NCBI GenBank assembly: GCA_022579005.1
Contig: MU401569.1
Location: 1 to 64,000 of the forward strand
Length of the DNA stretch: 64,000 bases
Reading direction: 5' to 3'
DNA from: Poronia punctata
Taxonomy: Eukaryota > Ascomycota > Sordariomycetes > Xylariales > Xylariaceae
The translations under genes were made by a program, and so were the position numbers. Of the stretch, positions 49,675-60,935 are shown piece by piece. The notes beneath the pieces are model-generated. The model was given only the letters and a program-made list of their open reading frames with translations, did no database searches and had not been told where the DNA came from. Position 1 is the first letter of the stretch; each line of letters starts with the position of its first letter.

Positions 49675-52600
49675 AGAGATGTGAAGACCATCTGTTTCAG
49701 CCAGAACGCGCAGCTTACGTTACGTAGACTGTCTCGATGGTGTCGCGCGAAAACCACATCCGGCGAGGTCACTCTACGCGATATTCGACACCGCGGCATC
49801 TCGTAGTAGCTTAGCCTATGAGGTCGAAGTCAGGCATTTGAAACCGCGACGGTAGACGAGCTCTGATGCTCGTTACCGATTTCGCGAGTGCTAATCGACG
49901 GCTGTAAGTGCCCAGGCCCCGGTCATACTTGCCTGCATCTAGGAGTTCCGTACCGGTCTCTTGATCGGCCTCGACGGCTTGTAGATATGTACAGTCGGGA
50001 TGACAAAAGGTCCCATCTAATATGTTGCAAAGGACCTCCGAAAAGATGGTCCTCGAGTCTCAGACTCGGCAGGTTACATATCTGGGCGGCCAACGGATGC
50101 CTATATAATAGCTGATGGTCGTGCCGCGTGAAGAGATGAGATGAGAGCTCGACTCCAGGATCCCTTTCCCTGGGTCTCGAGAGGTTACATGTATGTTTTA
50201 TACGCATGCTCGGTGTCCACAACTTGCTCTTGACCCATTCATGTCATCTATCTGGTGAGGTCTGAAGACAAGGACGCCCTCCCTGCGCTACTGCTGTGAT
50301 TGGTGTTGACGACTACGAGTATATTATCCTACAGGGGCAACTAACGCGTGAGTTATAACGCGCTGCAAGTCGTCTGGCCTCCCATTTGATCAAGAACAGA
50401 TATATTTTATAGAGATAAATAGTTTCAAAAAATTCATATTTCTATGTTTCTGGCCTACTAGACTAGCTACGCAAATCTGGTTGACGTCCTCTCACCTCAA
50501 GAGGAGGAACAGATGATAAATATACAGTACAGCATGCTTCCCAAGGCAACAGATACATTAGGTATCTGTGCTAGATTACTCGAATACGTTTCAAGCCTAA
50601 TAAACAACGTTAGATATGCTTTTCTTCCCCGTAAATCAAAAGTGTGTAAGTGTATATCGTAGATCAGCAGGAACAATTGGTAATTAAACTAATTGTGAAC
50701 CTCATCACCATTGAAATGGCTTTCGGATCCCTTTTCCTCATCATTTCCACAGGGGCTGATTTGATCAGGACTTACCTTGTGTGTTTATTTGGCATGCGAT
50801 GTGATGTACCTAGCTTACCTCTTTGTATATGCGTATGTTAGCCCAGTAGATTTAATCAAGATGAATTATATTTTGAATTCCATGGTATATCGTAGGACGT
50901 TATGCAGGGAGCATGTTGTGCGAATTGTTTTTGTTGATGATGTACGATAGGTCGGAGATTGTAGAGGAAAATTTTAGGTCTAGAAATAAATAGTAGTCAG
51001 AGGCGTGAAATTAGTTAGCTTGGATGAGCACAGACCATGTTCTAATCTACCTACCCACTATCTACGAGTACAGATGTTGAATCGACTTCATGTAATCCCC
51101 GTGTAAATAGGGTGGATATAATAAGATATTAACTACTTTACGTCTTGGGATTTCTCTGTTTAATGTCTCTTTTGAAAAAGACTTGGAATAATGATAGCGC
51201 TACTAAAATCCATGCACTACAGTGCAGAGGAGAATACCTTGATCTGATTGTGGCATCCGACTTCGGGACAGTGACCGTATGTTTGGGGTTTTGGAATCGA
51301 GGAAAGAGCGGCTTTCATATCACATACCGTGTACCTGCCTTCAAGTAGGTATGGTGTAGTTATACTTGCCAGTTTTATCTGGACACTGTCACGATTTCCA
51401 GGCTTCTTATCTACTCTCTTCAATGCTGTTTAAATCCGACGAGAACAGGCATTTCCCCTCTGCATTCTGTTGAGGCACCTACTGGCGACCCTTGACATAC
51501 CGGCAATAATCGGATATTAAAGGCATAAAGGTAGAAGAAATGATGGGCAGGGAAAGTAGTCTTCATTATACCTCACCTAGCTTCACTGCTTCAGTATGCT
51601 AACTTTCACTTGGTAAAAACCCGGGGTCGAACCTAGGTTAGGTAGACTTGTTGCTGATATGCCGACCTTGTATTATCCAACCCCTCATAACATCCCGAAG
51701 CGATAACTAGCGGTCTGGTATAATAGTTGCCCGACGACACGGAAGAGGCAGCTGTCTATTGCAACTGATCTAGACACCCGCGCCCAGCGGCCTAACGCTC
51801 GTTGGGGAAGCTCGAGAAGTGCAACTTGGGCCCTTGGGGGGCGGGGATCTGCGCCAACCAAACTCAAACTCTATTTCAAATGAAATGCTTGGTTGGAGAA
51901 GTGACCAAGTGATACTGCGCTGCCAAGTCATACCTACCCTACAGCAGAACAGGTACGCGTTCTTCGGGATAAGCTTGCAAAATAAGAGAGCAAGCATGAA
52001 TAATACGAACGGCGGTACTCGCCTCGTCGATGTACACCGTATGGCAATGAAATACAGACAGATGCTTGGTACCCTCGAATTGAGCTGAAGCCGGTTGGGT
52101 TGTGCGCGCGTGCTTAGACTGTATTTGACGAGCTCTTGGGTATTGTAGACCCTTATACAACGCTGTGTACATGTACGTCTGGACCGACAAAATTCGGATG
52201 TACGTTGCAGCATAAAGCTCCTAAGCACGTCATCTATTCGCCTATACGGAGTCAAGCCGGGGAAACATGGTAGCACAACTCCGGTTGGTTGCATAGATTG
52301 GTTGAGTATGTGATTGACCAGGATGAAGGGTATTATTTCTGAGAATTACACGTCGATGATAGCACGGTATTCTTCAGCTGACACTTTCGTCCCCGTCCAA
52401 GAAGAACTCTAATGGCAGCAGCAACAATCGAATAACGGACTTATCAGAGTTGCATACATTGTAACTCTTTGCCCAGCCTACTCCGCAACGGACTGTCGGA
52501 CATGTTTGCCCGATACGGCATGTGAAAGTGACGGGTAGGTAGTACTACTACCCTATGGACATGGCACGATATGGAAGGCGTGTACCGTGTACGGCCTATA

Positions 52601-52735
52601 CCCCGTACCTATGGTCGGGACTCGGCGGCATGATAAAACAATACCATATATAATAAAGGCGACAATCTTTGCTCATTTTCCATTGCCAAAACTTTCCTCA
52701 TGTTTTCTTGACCCGGTCCTGACGGCAAAGCAAAC
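49675..52735. other. 3.1-kb intergenic stretch, no recognised gene
   Basis: Lies between the Swc5 stop and the carboxypeptidase start. The longest frame (174 codons, minus, 51,770-52,294) has no family resemblance and is probably chance. The right end contains the carboxypeptidase promoter. Confidence 0.5.
52646..52653 (+). promoter_or_regulatory. Candidate TATA box of the carboxypeptidase gene
   Basis: TATATAATAAAGG lies about 85 bp upstream of the ATG, followed by a pyrimidine-rich leader (GCTCATTTTCCATT...). Position and sequence fit a fungal TATA element. The transcription start was not determined. Confidence 0.45.
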
Positions 52736-54619
52736 ATGAGATTCTTCCGTGCAGCCCTTCTCCTCGCCTCCGTGGCCGTCGGTGTTCAGGTCGATAGGCG
52801 GGGTCGTGAGGTATATGATGGTTACAAGGTCTACCGCGTCGTGGCTGAAGGTGATGCCTCCGAGTTTGAGGCTCAGCTACGGTCTCTCTCCGCTATCGAG
52901 CTCTCCCGCAACCGAGGGCATGTGGAGACGCAACACTTTGACGTCGCCGTCCCGCCTGAGAGTCTCGAGGCTTTCGATGCTCTCAACTACGAAGCCCAGG
53001 TCTTGACGGAAGATCTCGGAGCCGATATCGCCCTTGAAGGAGAGCTACAACCATTCCCGGGTTCGTCTAGATCTCTCATGATGGGAAATTTGCGCTGATT
53101 GAAGTAAAAAGGTCTCGAGAGAACTATTGCAAGCTCCGACGTGCAGGCAGCTGCCCTGCCGAGCTTCTCTTGGTTCTCTAATTACCACCCCTATGCTGAT
53201 CATCTGACCTTTTTGAAGAGTCTGCAGGCCGCTTTCCCTTCCAATTCGGAACTGATCACGGCCGGTACGTCCTTTGAAGGTCGGGATATCCAGGGTATTC
53301 ATCTCTGGGGCAGCGGTGGAAAAGGCAGCAAGCCGGCCATCTATTACCACGGCAACGTGCACGCTCGCGAATGGGTGACTTCGATGGTAAGCATACCATT
53401 ATCAAGACTGCATTCTCGTCCATAACTGCATTAGCAAAAGAGTAAATAATCTAACATCGTTATCTAGACTGTCGAATACATTACGTATCAGCTCATCAAC
53501 AATTACAACAACGACACTGCTATCAAGAAGGTCTTGGATTCGTACGATTTTTACATCCTGCCGATTGTCAATCCTGATGGTATGTTCCGGATATAAAGAC
53601 AAGCGCATACATGTACATTGGCTAATTTATCTGGACATTAAGGATTCGTCTATACCCAGACTTCATCACGTCTTTGGCGCAAGAACCGACAGACACGTTC
53701 GGGATCAAGTGGTATAGGCACAGATATCAACAGAAACTGGCCCTATAAGTGGGAGGGCTCTGGTTCTTCGTCGAGTCCGGGTTCAGGTTAGTTCTTTTCT
53801 TACTCTTCACGTAGTACTGCTGCAGCGAGCTCTAACACTGATGACAGAAACGTAAGTTCACCACATATAGGGGTGTTATCATGACCTTGAATACCAATGA
53901 CAGCTGTGTATTCGGATGACAACACCAAATGGTATCTGCGACGAGGCGCTGACAATATGCAGGTACCGTGGAGCGAAAGCCGGTGATACACCCGAGAATA
54001 CCGGCATTCGAAGTATGTTCCCCCTTTAGTGATCCTTATAAACCACAATCGGGATGAACCACTAACCATCCCACTCGCAGCATACGGAGATAAGCTCGTA
54101 GCCGGAAAGGGCATCAAGCTATACATTGATTGGCACAGCTATGGACAATATATCCTGACGTAAGTCTTTCCCTTCTACAGCTACTTGGTAACGATGGTCA
54201 CTTACATCCCCGCACGTAGTCCTTACGGCTACTCTTGCTCCGCCAAAGCCCCCAACCAATCCAAGCAAGATTCCCTAGCCAAGAGCACTGGCGCAGCCAT
54301 CGCAGCTGTACACGGAACACGCTTCACCACCGGTCAGACGTGCGGGACACTATACGTTACCAATGGCGGAAGCAACGATTACTTTACAGATGTATCTCCG
54401 GCCGAATATGCGTACGTTATTCCTTTCCTACCATCTCTTTTCGATAAACCCCAACCCTAAAGTATTGACTGATGGATCAACGACTAACATGAAATAAATA
54501 GTTGGGCCATCGAACTACGAGATACCGGTTCCTACGGCTTCACCCTACCAGCTAACCAGATTCTTCCTGCTGGCGAAGAGTCTTGGGCCGGACAGAAATA
54601 TCTCTGGGCCAACTTTTAA
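52736..54619 (+). CDS. Secreted zinc carboxypeptidase, M14A family, with propeptide
   Basis: Nine exons: 52,736-53,060, 53,112-53,386, 53,468-53,579, 53,643-53,786, 53,848-53,851, 53,963-54,012, 54,081-54,159, 54,220-54,411, 54,502-54,619. They sum to 1,299 nt and give 432 residues. The signal peptide is [19 protein letters not shown] propeptide ([13 protein letters not shown] to about residue 110) keeps the enzyme inactive until processed. The catalytic domain carries zinc ligands HAREW (His and Glu, about 191-194) and DWHSYGQ (His, about 321), substrate-binding DINRNW, and the general base in IELRDTG (about 397). The enzyme removes C-terminal residues from extracellular peptides. Exon 5 is only 4 nt (AAAC); without it the frame is lost, and with it SETYRG, a family motif, forms. 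The family's SxDxxY tyrosine (Tyr248 in bovine CPA) appears as Thr (GSNDYFTD). The first donor, GTTCGT, is weak. Confidence 0.9.
53848..53851 (+). other. 4-nt microexon of the carboxypeptidase gene
   Basis: AAAC lies between a TCTAACACTGATGACAG acceptor and a GTAAGT donor. It converts phase 1 to phase 2 and codes the junction S-E-T-Y. This is inferred from frame and motif, not from transcripts. Confidence 0.7.
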
Positions 54620-55355
54620 ACTTGGTTTACCATCTATTCTGACGCCTAAAGGGGCCTCACAGTCCTTGTCGAAGGGGAACAGGAATTAGTCAGATAGAGA
54701 ATAGAACCATCATTATTACGTCTATCACCAGTCTAGACACGAAGACGAAGACAGAAGATTATATAATCAAACACCCCACTAAAAAATGTCCGCAGTCCGG
54801 AGTCCGGGACTTTCCTACCTCCACCTACATATAACTACCCCTCTTCCGTTTGAACTAGGTATCGACATGTTACGCGTAGAGATATGTATATTTAGTTCTG
54901 CAAGTACTATTTACTGTTCCAGTTAGACAAGCCATCGAGAAGATAGAATGGTACTTAGGTAATCAATCCCTTGATAAATAAAAGTATTTACCGAGGCGAT
55001 TACTTACGATAATTAATTGAAGCGGAGAAGAAGAAGAAGAAAAAGAAGAAGAAGACCAAGAAGAGGGAGAGAGATGAGAAGACCGGCCGAATATCTCCGA
55101 TTTACCGAAAGGATTAATCTCGCCTCACCTTATAATTACCAATCTACCCGGATGGGATGGCGTAATTTAGTCTTTTATATCCGTGATACATATGTACATG
55201 TCTTTCATTTACTCGTACTTATCTATTTTACCCACCTCTACCTACCTACCACCTTTTCCCTTGAATTGTGATTATCCGTACGGTGATAAACAGGAACCAA
55301 TCCCTTTGATTATAAAACACAAGAACAAGAACAAGAACAAGGCAGAGAAAAAGTA
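54620..55355. other. Tandem spacer between carboxypeptidase and dehydrogenase genes
   Basis: 0.74 kb. It contains the 3' flank of one gene, a purine-rich GAA tract (about 55,020-55,075) and an AAGAAC run just before the next ATG. No gene seen. Confidence 0.55.
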
Positions 55356-55587
55356 ATGGGCAACAACCTCACCTCCTCCACCTCCTCCTCAACCACCGCC
55401 ACCATCATGTCCAAAGAAGAAAAAGAAAAACAAAAACAAAAACAAAAAAACCCCACCCTAAAATCCCACACCCTCCTCCTAATAACCCCCCAAGTACCGC
55501 CCCCATGGCAAACCCACCTAACGAGACGATTCCCTGATCTGGAGATTCTTCATTCGGCTATTGATCCCTGGACTACTACTTCCTTTC

Positions 55588-55627
<40 letters not shown>

Positions 55628-56067
55628 CTCTTCTTCTTTTAAAGCTTTCTCTCTTACCCCCTCCATCACCTCTAAAAACGCAGATGAAAGCGAAAAGGAG
55701 AAGAATGGAGAGGAGGGAAAAGAAAAAGAAAAAGAAGTCAACTGGTCCGAAATAACCCTCCTCTTCACAGGCCCATACCTTCCCCCGCAGAAAACCCAGG
55801 TGCCCAAATTGCAATTCGTCCAGTTACAGAGTGCCGGGGCGAATTATGTTTTGGATTTGCCGATTTTTAGAGATGAGGATTCGAATGTGAGGTTTTGTGC
55901 TGCTGGGGGGGTTGCTGCGTAAGTTTTTTTTTATTTTTTATTTTTATTTTTTTTATTTTTTTTATTTTAGGGGGGAGACTGGGGAGGTGGGGAGGGGGAA
56001 GAAGGGAGAGGGGACGCGGAAGAAAAAGAAAGAAAGGGGGGGGGAGGAAAGAAAAGGGAAAAGAAGA

Positions 56068-56106
<39 letters not shown>

Positions 56107-56281
56107 CAGGCAAGACGATAGGAGGGAGGGGAAAAAAAAGGGAAATACTAACAATAAATAACCAAATAGTCCCCCTATTTCCGAATGGGTTATTTCAACC
56201 TATCTGGCGCATCAACATCGGAGTAAGTAACCCCCTTTTCCCTTGCGTTGGTGGGGGGGGGGGGGGGGGGGGCCGGGGCGG

Positions 56282-56312
<31 letters not shown>

Positions 56313-57346
56313 CGGGGGGGGGCGGGGGGGGGGGGGGCGCNNNNNNNNNNCTGAAATACTAAAAAAAAAAAAACAAATAGTCCCCCTATTTCCGTTTGGG
56401 TTATTTAAACAAAACCGGCGCATCAAAATCGGAGTAATTAACCCCCTTTTCCCTTTCCTTAAATCCCCCCCCCCCCCCCCCCTTAAAACGAAAATTTAAG
56501 AGAGTAGTAGACTTCACTAAAGACCCAACATGCTAACATATGAAACAAAAAAAAAGTCCCCCATTACCTAGATAACATGCGCGAAGGAATCTGGGAGCGT
56601 CCCCAATCTTCCGTCATGACTGTTGAAGATGCTGTTAGTAAGACGGTGTAAGTTTTTCTTACCTACCTACTTTCCCTCCCACAGTCTGGTCATCACCCAA
56701 AAAAAAAAAAAAAAAACAGGGTATTGACATAGGTATTTAAAATGGGCATTCAAGCGGCATACTAGGCTATGGAAGTATAGGCCGTCAAGTAGCCCGGATA
56801 GCAAACGCTCTAGGCATGTCGATCCACGCGTACACGAATTCGCCCCGTCCAACACCCGAGTCCCGACGGGATAAATCCTATCATCCGGCCGGACTCGGTG
56901 ATCCCGAAGGAACACTTCCGACGAAATGGTTCAGTGACGAACTAGACGTCTTTCTATCATCTGGTCTAGACCTTCTCGTCATAGCGTTACCCCTTACACC
57001 ACAGACGCGTCATCTCATCGGTGCTTCGCAGTTGAGATTACTAGCGAGTAAGAAAGCGTATGTGTCGAATGTGGGTAGGGGACCGATTATCGTGACGGAG
57101 GATTTGATCAAGGCGCTTGATGAGGGTTGGATAGGTGGTGCGGCGTTAGATGTCACGGATCCGGAACCGTTGCCGAGGGATCATCCGCTTTGGAAGAGGA
57201 AGGATGTCATCATCACTCCTCATGTGAGTGGGATGACAAAGGCGTATTTTGATAGGTTGCTAACTATTCTTGATACGAATCTGGAGAGAATTGGGGAGGG
57301 GAGGACGGATTTGTTGAATTTGGTGAGTAAGAAGAAGGGGTATTAA
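55356..57346 (+). CDS. D-isomer-specific 2-hydroxyacid dehydrogenase
   Basis: Exons 55,356-55,918, 56,170-56,222, 56,572-56,647 and 56,755-57,346 sum to 1,284 nt and give 427 residues. The family reduces 2-oxoacids such as glyoxylate or hydroxypyruvate with NAD(P)H. The substrate cannot be told here. Exon 2 gives PPISEWVISTYLAHQHR and exon 3 gives NMREGIWERP, typical of the substrate domain. The Rossmann fold has GILGYGSIGRQVA (about 233). The active-site triad sits in NVGRGP (Arg, about 341), DVTDPEPLP (Glu, about 367) and TPHVSG (His, about 385). Odd points: the N-terminal 120 residues hold a poly-Ser tract (TTC/TCC microsatellite, 55,585-55,637) and Lys/Glu-rich runs that the family does not normally have. 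Intron 2 contains an assembly gap and artefact (56,250-56,480), so its true length is unknown. It is convergent with the kinase-like gene 165 bp away. Confidence 0.88.
56070..56104. repeat. (GA)n microsatellite in intron 1 of the dehydrogenase gene
   Basis: About 17 uninterrupted GA copies on a purine-rich background (55,970-56,135). It may be a reason the assembly failed just downstream. Confidence 0.9.
56250..56480. other. Assembly artefact: poly-G run, 10-N gap, degraded duplicate
   Basis: A nearly pure G tract of about 90 bp leads to ten Ns at 56,341-56,350. The following 56,353-56,456 repeats 56,142-56,244, including the dehydrogenase exon 2 and its donor, with many substitutions, mostly to A or T. 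A C run follows at about 56,466-56,482. Poly-G is characteristic of no-signal calls in two-colour sequencing, and the second copy looks like low-quality read sequence that was not merged. Not to be read as biology. Confidence 0.85.
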
Positions 57347-57510
57347 CCTGTCTTCTGATGTATGTTGGCCGTTTTATCTTCTTTCCTTCCACAATTGTAT
57401 AGTGTCGTGTCGCAAATGGATCTCGTACGGGCCTTCCAATCGACGTCTGTATCATCTTCGTAGAATGTGCCCGGTCAGAAGCTGAGTGACGATGAACAAT
57501 CGTCTCTTCA

Positions 57511-58785
57511 TCAACACCGACTCCTAGGAACACCCAACAAAGAAGTCGCAGCAAAAGCCTTGGCCCTATCCTCGGAAACCCACATCCCACGATTCAATTC
57601 CTCCTCTGTATCCCCCCTCGTAAACCCCATTTTGCCAGCCGAAGTCGTGTCGGTACTTGCAGGCGGAAGAGACAAAGACTTTTCCCTCAACATATTGGCG
57701 GCAGTATTCCCAACCAAGGGATCTCTCACCGCAGACCAATAAAGCCGACTCCAAGATTCCTTTCCATCCCAAAACCCGTCATCAAAAGATGATAGGGAAG
57801 AAGAAGAAAGTCTGAGAAAAGTGATGTACGTCTTGACAAGTCTAACCGCATCATTAAGTCGACAATCTTCGAGTTGTCGACTATCCCTCGTCCAAATAAG
57901 CGTCTTATGATACGGATGCTCGACCTGACGAACATTTCCAAAGTCTGCCAGAATCCAATGCGTGAAATCATTTTTTTCCTTTTCGTCCCCTCCAGCAACA
58001 AAGATATTAGCCGGTTTAATATCATCATGACACAAACCAAACCGTCCATGAATTCTATCCAACGCATCCAAAAGTCTATTCAACGAAGGACGAAACCTCT
58101 CATCGAGTTCCCTTGTCGTTAGACCACGAGGTCGTAGATGTTGCTTGGCCACATCTTTCAAGTTTCCCGCTGGAAGAAACGGCGTGAGGAGATACCAATT
58201 CGAACTCGTCCTGTCGAAGAAAAAATCGTTCACGGGCATGAAATCCGTCTCCTCATGGATCCCCCCTCCTCCCCCAACATCAGCAGTCAATCCACCGAGT
58301 AAAACCGTAGCAGGAATTTCCGTGGGAATCCTTTCAACACCACCACTACCACCACCACCACTGGGTAAACAATTCCTCAAAGGACTTCTCTTTGTAAAAA
58401 AAGACTTGATAGCCACGCTCTCATCATCATCATCGTCGTAAACGAAAACCTCTCCCTCCCACCCACTAGCAACCCGTCTCCACTCATCCCTTTTCTTAAA
58501 AATCCCTTCTCTCCTACCATTTCCCGTCGTGACATTCCCCATCATACTCGCAATCCACCCCCCCTCCTCCTTCTCCTCCTCATGATGATGATGATGATGA
58601 TGAAAAGTGGTGGCCGTATATTTCTCCCTCAAGTCCCGTCTATACCTCAAATGCGTATGAAAGAGATACAACGCAGCAAGAATAACAGCAACTGTAATCA
58701 AGGGACGACGGCCGGAAGACGATGGTCGTGAGTAGCGGGGGAAGTGGTACGAGTAGATGACGGATTCAACTCTTTTGCCTACCAT
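57511..58785 (-). CDS. Membrane-anchored protein kinase-like protein
   Basis: A single exon of 424 codons starts at MVGKRVESV. One N-terminal membrane segment (LITVAVILAALYLFHTHL, about residues 29-46) precedes a short stem with a His7 run and acidic residues. The kinase domain has the N-lobe lysine in SVAIKSFF (about 125), a catalytic loop CHDDIKPANIF (about 251) with Asp, Lys and Asn in place, though HRD is HDD, and a metal-binding ADFGN (about 280). No clear glycine-rich loop is visible and the C-lobe is short. Core residues are present, so activity is possible. A single N-terminal anchor and short cytosolic tail suggest type II topology, putting the domain on the lumenal or outer side, but a type III orientation cannot be excluded. 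I know similar unnamed proteins in Sordariomycetes; the substrate is unknown. Confidence 0.75.
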   Translation of the reverse strand: MVGKRVESVIYSYHFPRYSRPSSSGRRPLITVAVILAALYLFHTHLRYRRDLREKYTATTFHHHHHHHEEEKEEGGWIASMMGNVTTGNGRREGIFKKRDEWRRVASGWEGEVFVYDDDDDESVAIKSFFTKRSPLRNCLPSGGGGSGGVERIPTEIPATVLLGGLTADVGGGGGIHEETDFMPVNDFFFDRTSSNWYLLTPFLPAGNLKDVAKQHLRPRGLTTRELDERFRPSLNRLLDALDRIHGRFGLCHDDIKPANIFVAGGDEKEKNDFTHWILADFGNVRQVEHPYHKTLIWTRDSRQLEDCRLNDAVRLVKTYITFLRLSSSSLSSFDDGFWDGKESWSRLYWSAVRDPLVGNTAANMLREKSLSLPPASTDTTSAGKMGFTRGDTEEELNRGMWVSEDRAKAFAATSLLGVPRSRC

Positions 58786-59154
58786 CTTGGCGTAGTACTA
58801 TGGCGCCCAAAAAAAGAAAGTAGGTATGTAGTAGCGCGGTTTATCACTATCACCTCGTAAAAAAGTATCATGTTTTTTTTTTCTCTTTTCTTTCTTTAGT
58901 TTCGAGGGCGGGATTAAACGATACATATGTATATATATATATATTTTCACTCGGGTAAGGTTGTTCAAACTTCCAAGGTCAGGTATGTATTGTATTACCT
59001 AGTTCCCGGTGGAAAGATAAGGTATACTAGGCATGTGCATGTCCGGGACGCAGTGCGCGTATGTACACACTTACACTTACTACAAATCTCGATTTAAAAA
59101 CGGCAAGAACAAAAGTTTGATACCGTACCTGCTTTCATTCATACTCGTACCTTG

Positions 59155-59179
59155 GGTAGGTAGGTAGGTAGGTAGGTAG
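59155..59179. repeat. (GTAG)n microsatellite
   Basis: About six tetranucleotide copies, the purest example of the TAGGTA words scattered through this genome's spacers. Confidence 0.9.
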
Positions 59180-59816
59180 TTAAAAAAAAAGTGATGACGT
59201 AACTTACCCTCCGTACGTACAACTTGAAACCCGGAATACGGCAGAATTAGGTAGGTAGAAAGTCAAGACCAGCTGAAGCCAAGCAAGGAGAGAGACCCCT
59301 CTCTTGTCCGGTTTAACGGAACTAAGGTAGGTAGGTACCGTATGTAGGTAGTCGTGTCCCTAGTACAAGATACGATCGGAGTATATTAAGTAGGTAATGG
59401 GTAAGTTAGTTACACAACTGCTTTGTAGGGTGTATAATAGGAATCACAAACTACCTAGGTAGATCAAATGTCCCTCCGTGACCGTCCTCCGGGACAAACC
59501 AAGTCAATCAATTAAATAATCAAATCAAGCCTCACCCGGCACAAAACTGCAGGTGCTCTACTAATAAATTGCTCACGAGTATGTTTCGTAGAACCGGCCT
59601 TTCCCACGGAGCCGAGCAACACGAAATAAATAGAGAAATAAATAAAAAACCCGCGCTTTTTCCCAACTTACTTTCCAACTATAATAAAACCCTTGGTCTT
59701 AAAAACACAGCCAGCCTATATAGGTCATTTATATTGATTGTTATTATATAGCCCCTCGCTCCCCTTCCTCTTCTTCTTGCATTCCCTTCCCTTTGCTCCC
59801 TTACTTACCTCGCATA

Positions 59817-59839
59817 CCTAACCTAACCTAACCTAACCT
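59817..59839. repeat. (CCTAA)n short array
   Basis: Four to five pentamers. It resembles but does not equal the fungal telomere unit (TTAGGG), so I do not call it telomeric. Confidence 0.8.
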
Positions 59840-59862
59840 TGCCAGACGAACAACCGGAATTC

Positions 59863-59894
59863 GCTCACTCACTCACTCACTCACTCACTCACTC
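59863..59894. repeat. (CTCA)n microsatellite
   Basis: Seven to eight tetranucleotide copies. Confidence 0.9.
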
Positions 59895-60720
59895 CTTCCA
59901 CCCATCCCAATCCACCGGGTTTAGTCCACATAAACAGCACCTAGTAGGCTGTGCTAGCCAAGCACCTATAAACAGTGGGGGCACCAGATCTCCTCCCTAT
60001 CCTATAGCGTGACGGTGAGCAATATACAGACAGGAGAGAATTATCATGTGATACCGCTTTGCAGACTACCTACTTGTACATAGATATACACAGGCCACTT
60101 AGAATACGTAGAGAAGGTGCCTATCCGCTCAAAAATATCAGTCAGTAAGTATCTAACATTAATTAAAACTCATCTTCCCGGTACCGGTAGGTTTTTTGTA
60201 CGCAGTCGTACATGAACAGTTTTACGTACGAGTATAAATCGCACCGGGTAACCCACGGTTAGATACGTCAGGTGCTAGGTTTGGTTGAAATTCAAGCCGA
60301 CAAAACCTACCCTATATATATGTACATACCCGGTCTCAACTTACATAAAAAAAATACACTTAACTTAAAACACAACACCAAATACTGCTGCGGGAGTTGC
60401 TGGGAGGCCACAAGCGTTGTGAAATCCACAAGCGTTGTAGATGTATCAGTACCAGTAAAATCCACAACGCTTGTGGATTTTACAACGCTTGTTAAAATTT
60501 ACAACGCTACAGACCACTATAACTAGCCCTTACAGTTGCTATAATAATGCTTCTAATTGTACTGTTATATCTGCTTCTATTTGCTATTTGACCTAACGTT
60601 AAGAATTACTCTATGTTGCAACATAGCAGAAGCCATTTGATCCTAGCCAGCCCTTCGCAGCCTATTTCAACATAGCCAATTTGAACGCAGCCAGCCCTTC
60701 GCAGCCTATTTGATCCAAGC

Positions 60721-60775
60721 TAGCCCTTTGCAGCCCTTTGCAGCCCTTTGCAGCCCTTTGCAGCCCTTTGCAGCC
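60721..60775. repeat. (CAGCCCTTTG)n tandem repeat
   Basis: Five perfect decamers. Diverged half-units (CAGCCCTTCGCAGCCTATTT) precede them from about 60,650. Confidence 0.9.
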
Positions 60776-60853
60776 TATTTTAACATAGCCAGCCCTTTAA
60801 AACCCTTGCAATTAGCTTTATACATAAGTGTGAGGTTAGGTAAGCCACTTGCC

Positions 60854-60891
60854 TGGTTGGTTGGTTGGTTGGTTGATTGGTTGGTTGGTTG
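60854..60891. repeat. (GGTT)n microsatellite
   Basis: Nine tetranucleotides with one GATT interruption, inside the TIR element. Confidence 0.9.
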
Positions 60892-60935
60892 TGTGTGTGG
60901 GTTGCAGTCAATTAACATACACCACCTTGACCAAG

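Larger units (their letters stand above)
58786..60382. other. Intergenic, microsatellite-rich
   Basis: 1.6 kb holding GTAGGTAGG runs (59,155-59,179), CCTAA repeats (59,817-59,839) and CTCA repeats (59,863-59,894), with many TAGGTA and GTACGT words. No gene recognised. Confidence 0.55.

Noticed and set aside
51601..51645. Possible tRNA T-arm (GGTCGAACC-like)
   Set aside because: The flanking bases do not pair as a T-stem and no acceptor or anticodon arm could be placed.
51770..52294. 174-codon minus-strand frame
   Set aside because: No family resemblance, no promoter or splice support, and mixed composition typical of chance frames.
53903..53931. Alternative exon after the microexon in the carboxypeptidase gene
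   Set aside because: An acceptor-like GACAG exists, but the segment puts a stop codon in frame.
55895..56161. Gly/Arg/Glu-rich frame after dehydrogenase exon 1
   Set aside because: Translation of purine-rich intron sequence containing a GA microsatellite; the splice sites on both sides fit the dehydrogenase.
56190..56499. Poly-Gly or poly-Pro protein spanning the Ns
   Set aside because: Translation of the poly-G artefact and the gap.
59817..59839. Telomere-like repeat
   Set aside because: The unit is CCTAA, not the CCCTAA/TTAGGG expected of filamentous ascomycetes, and the run is short and internal.
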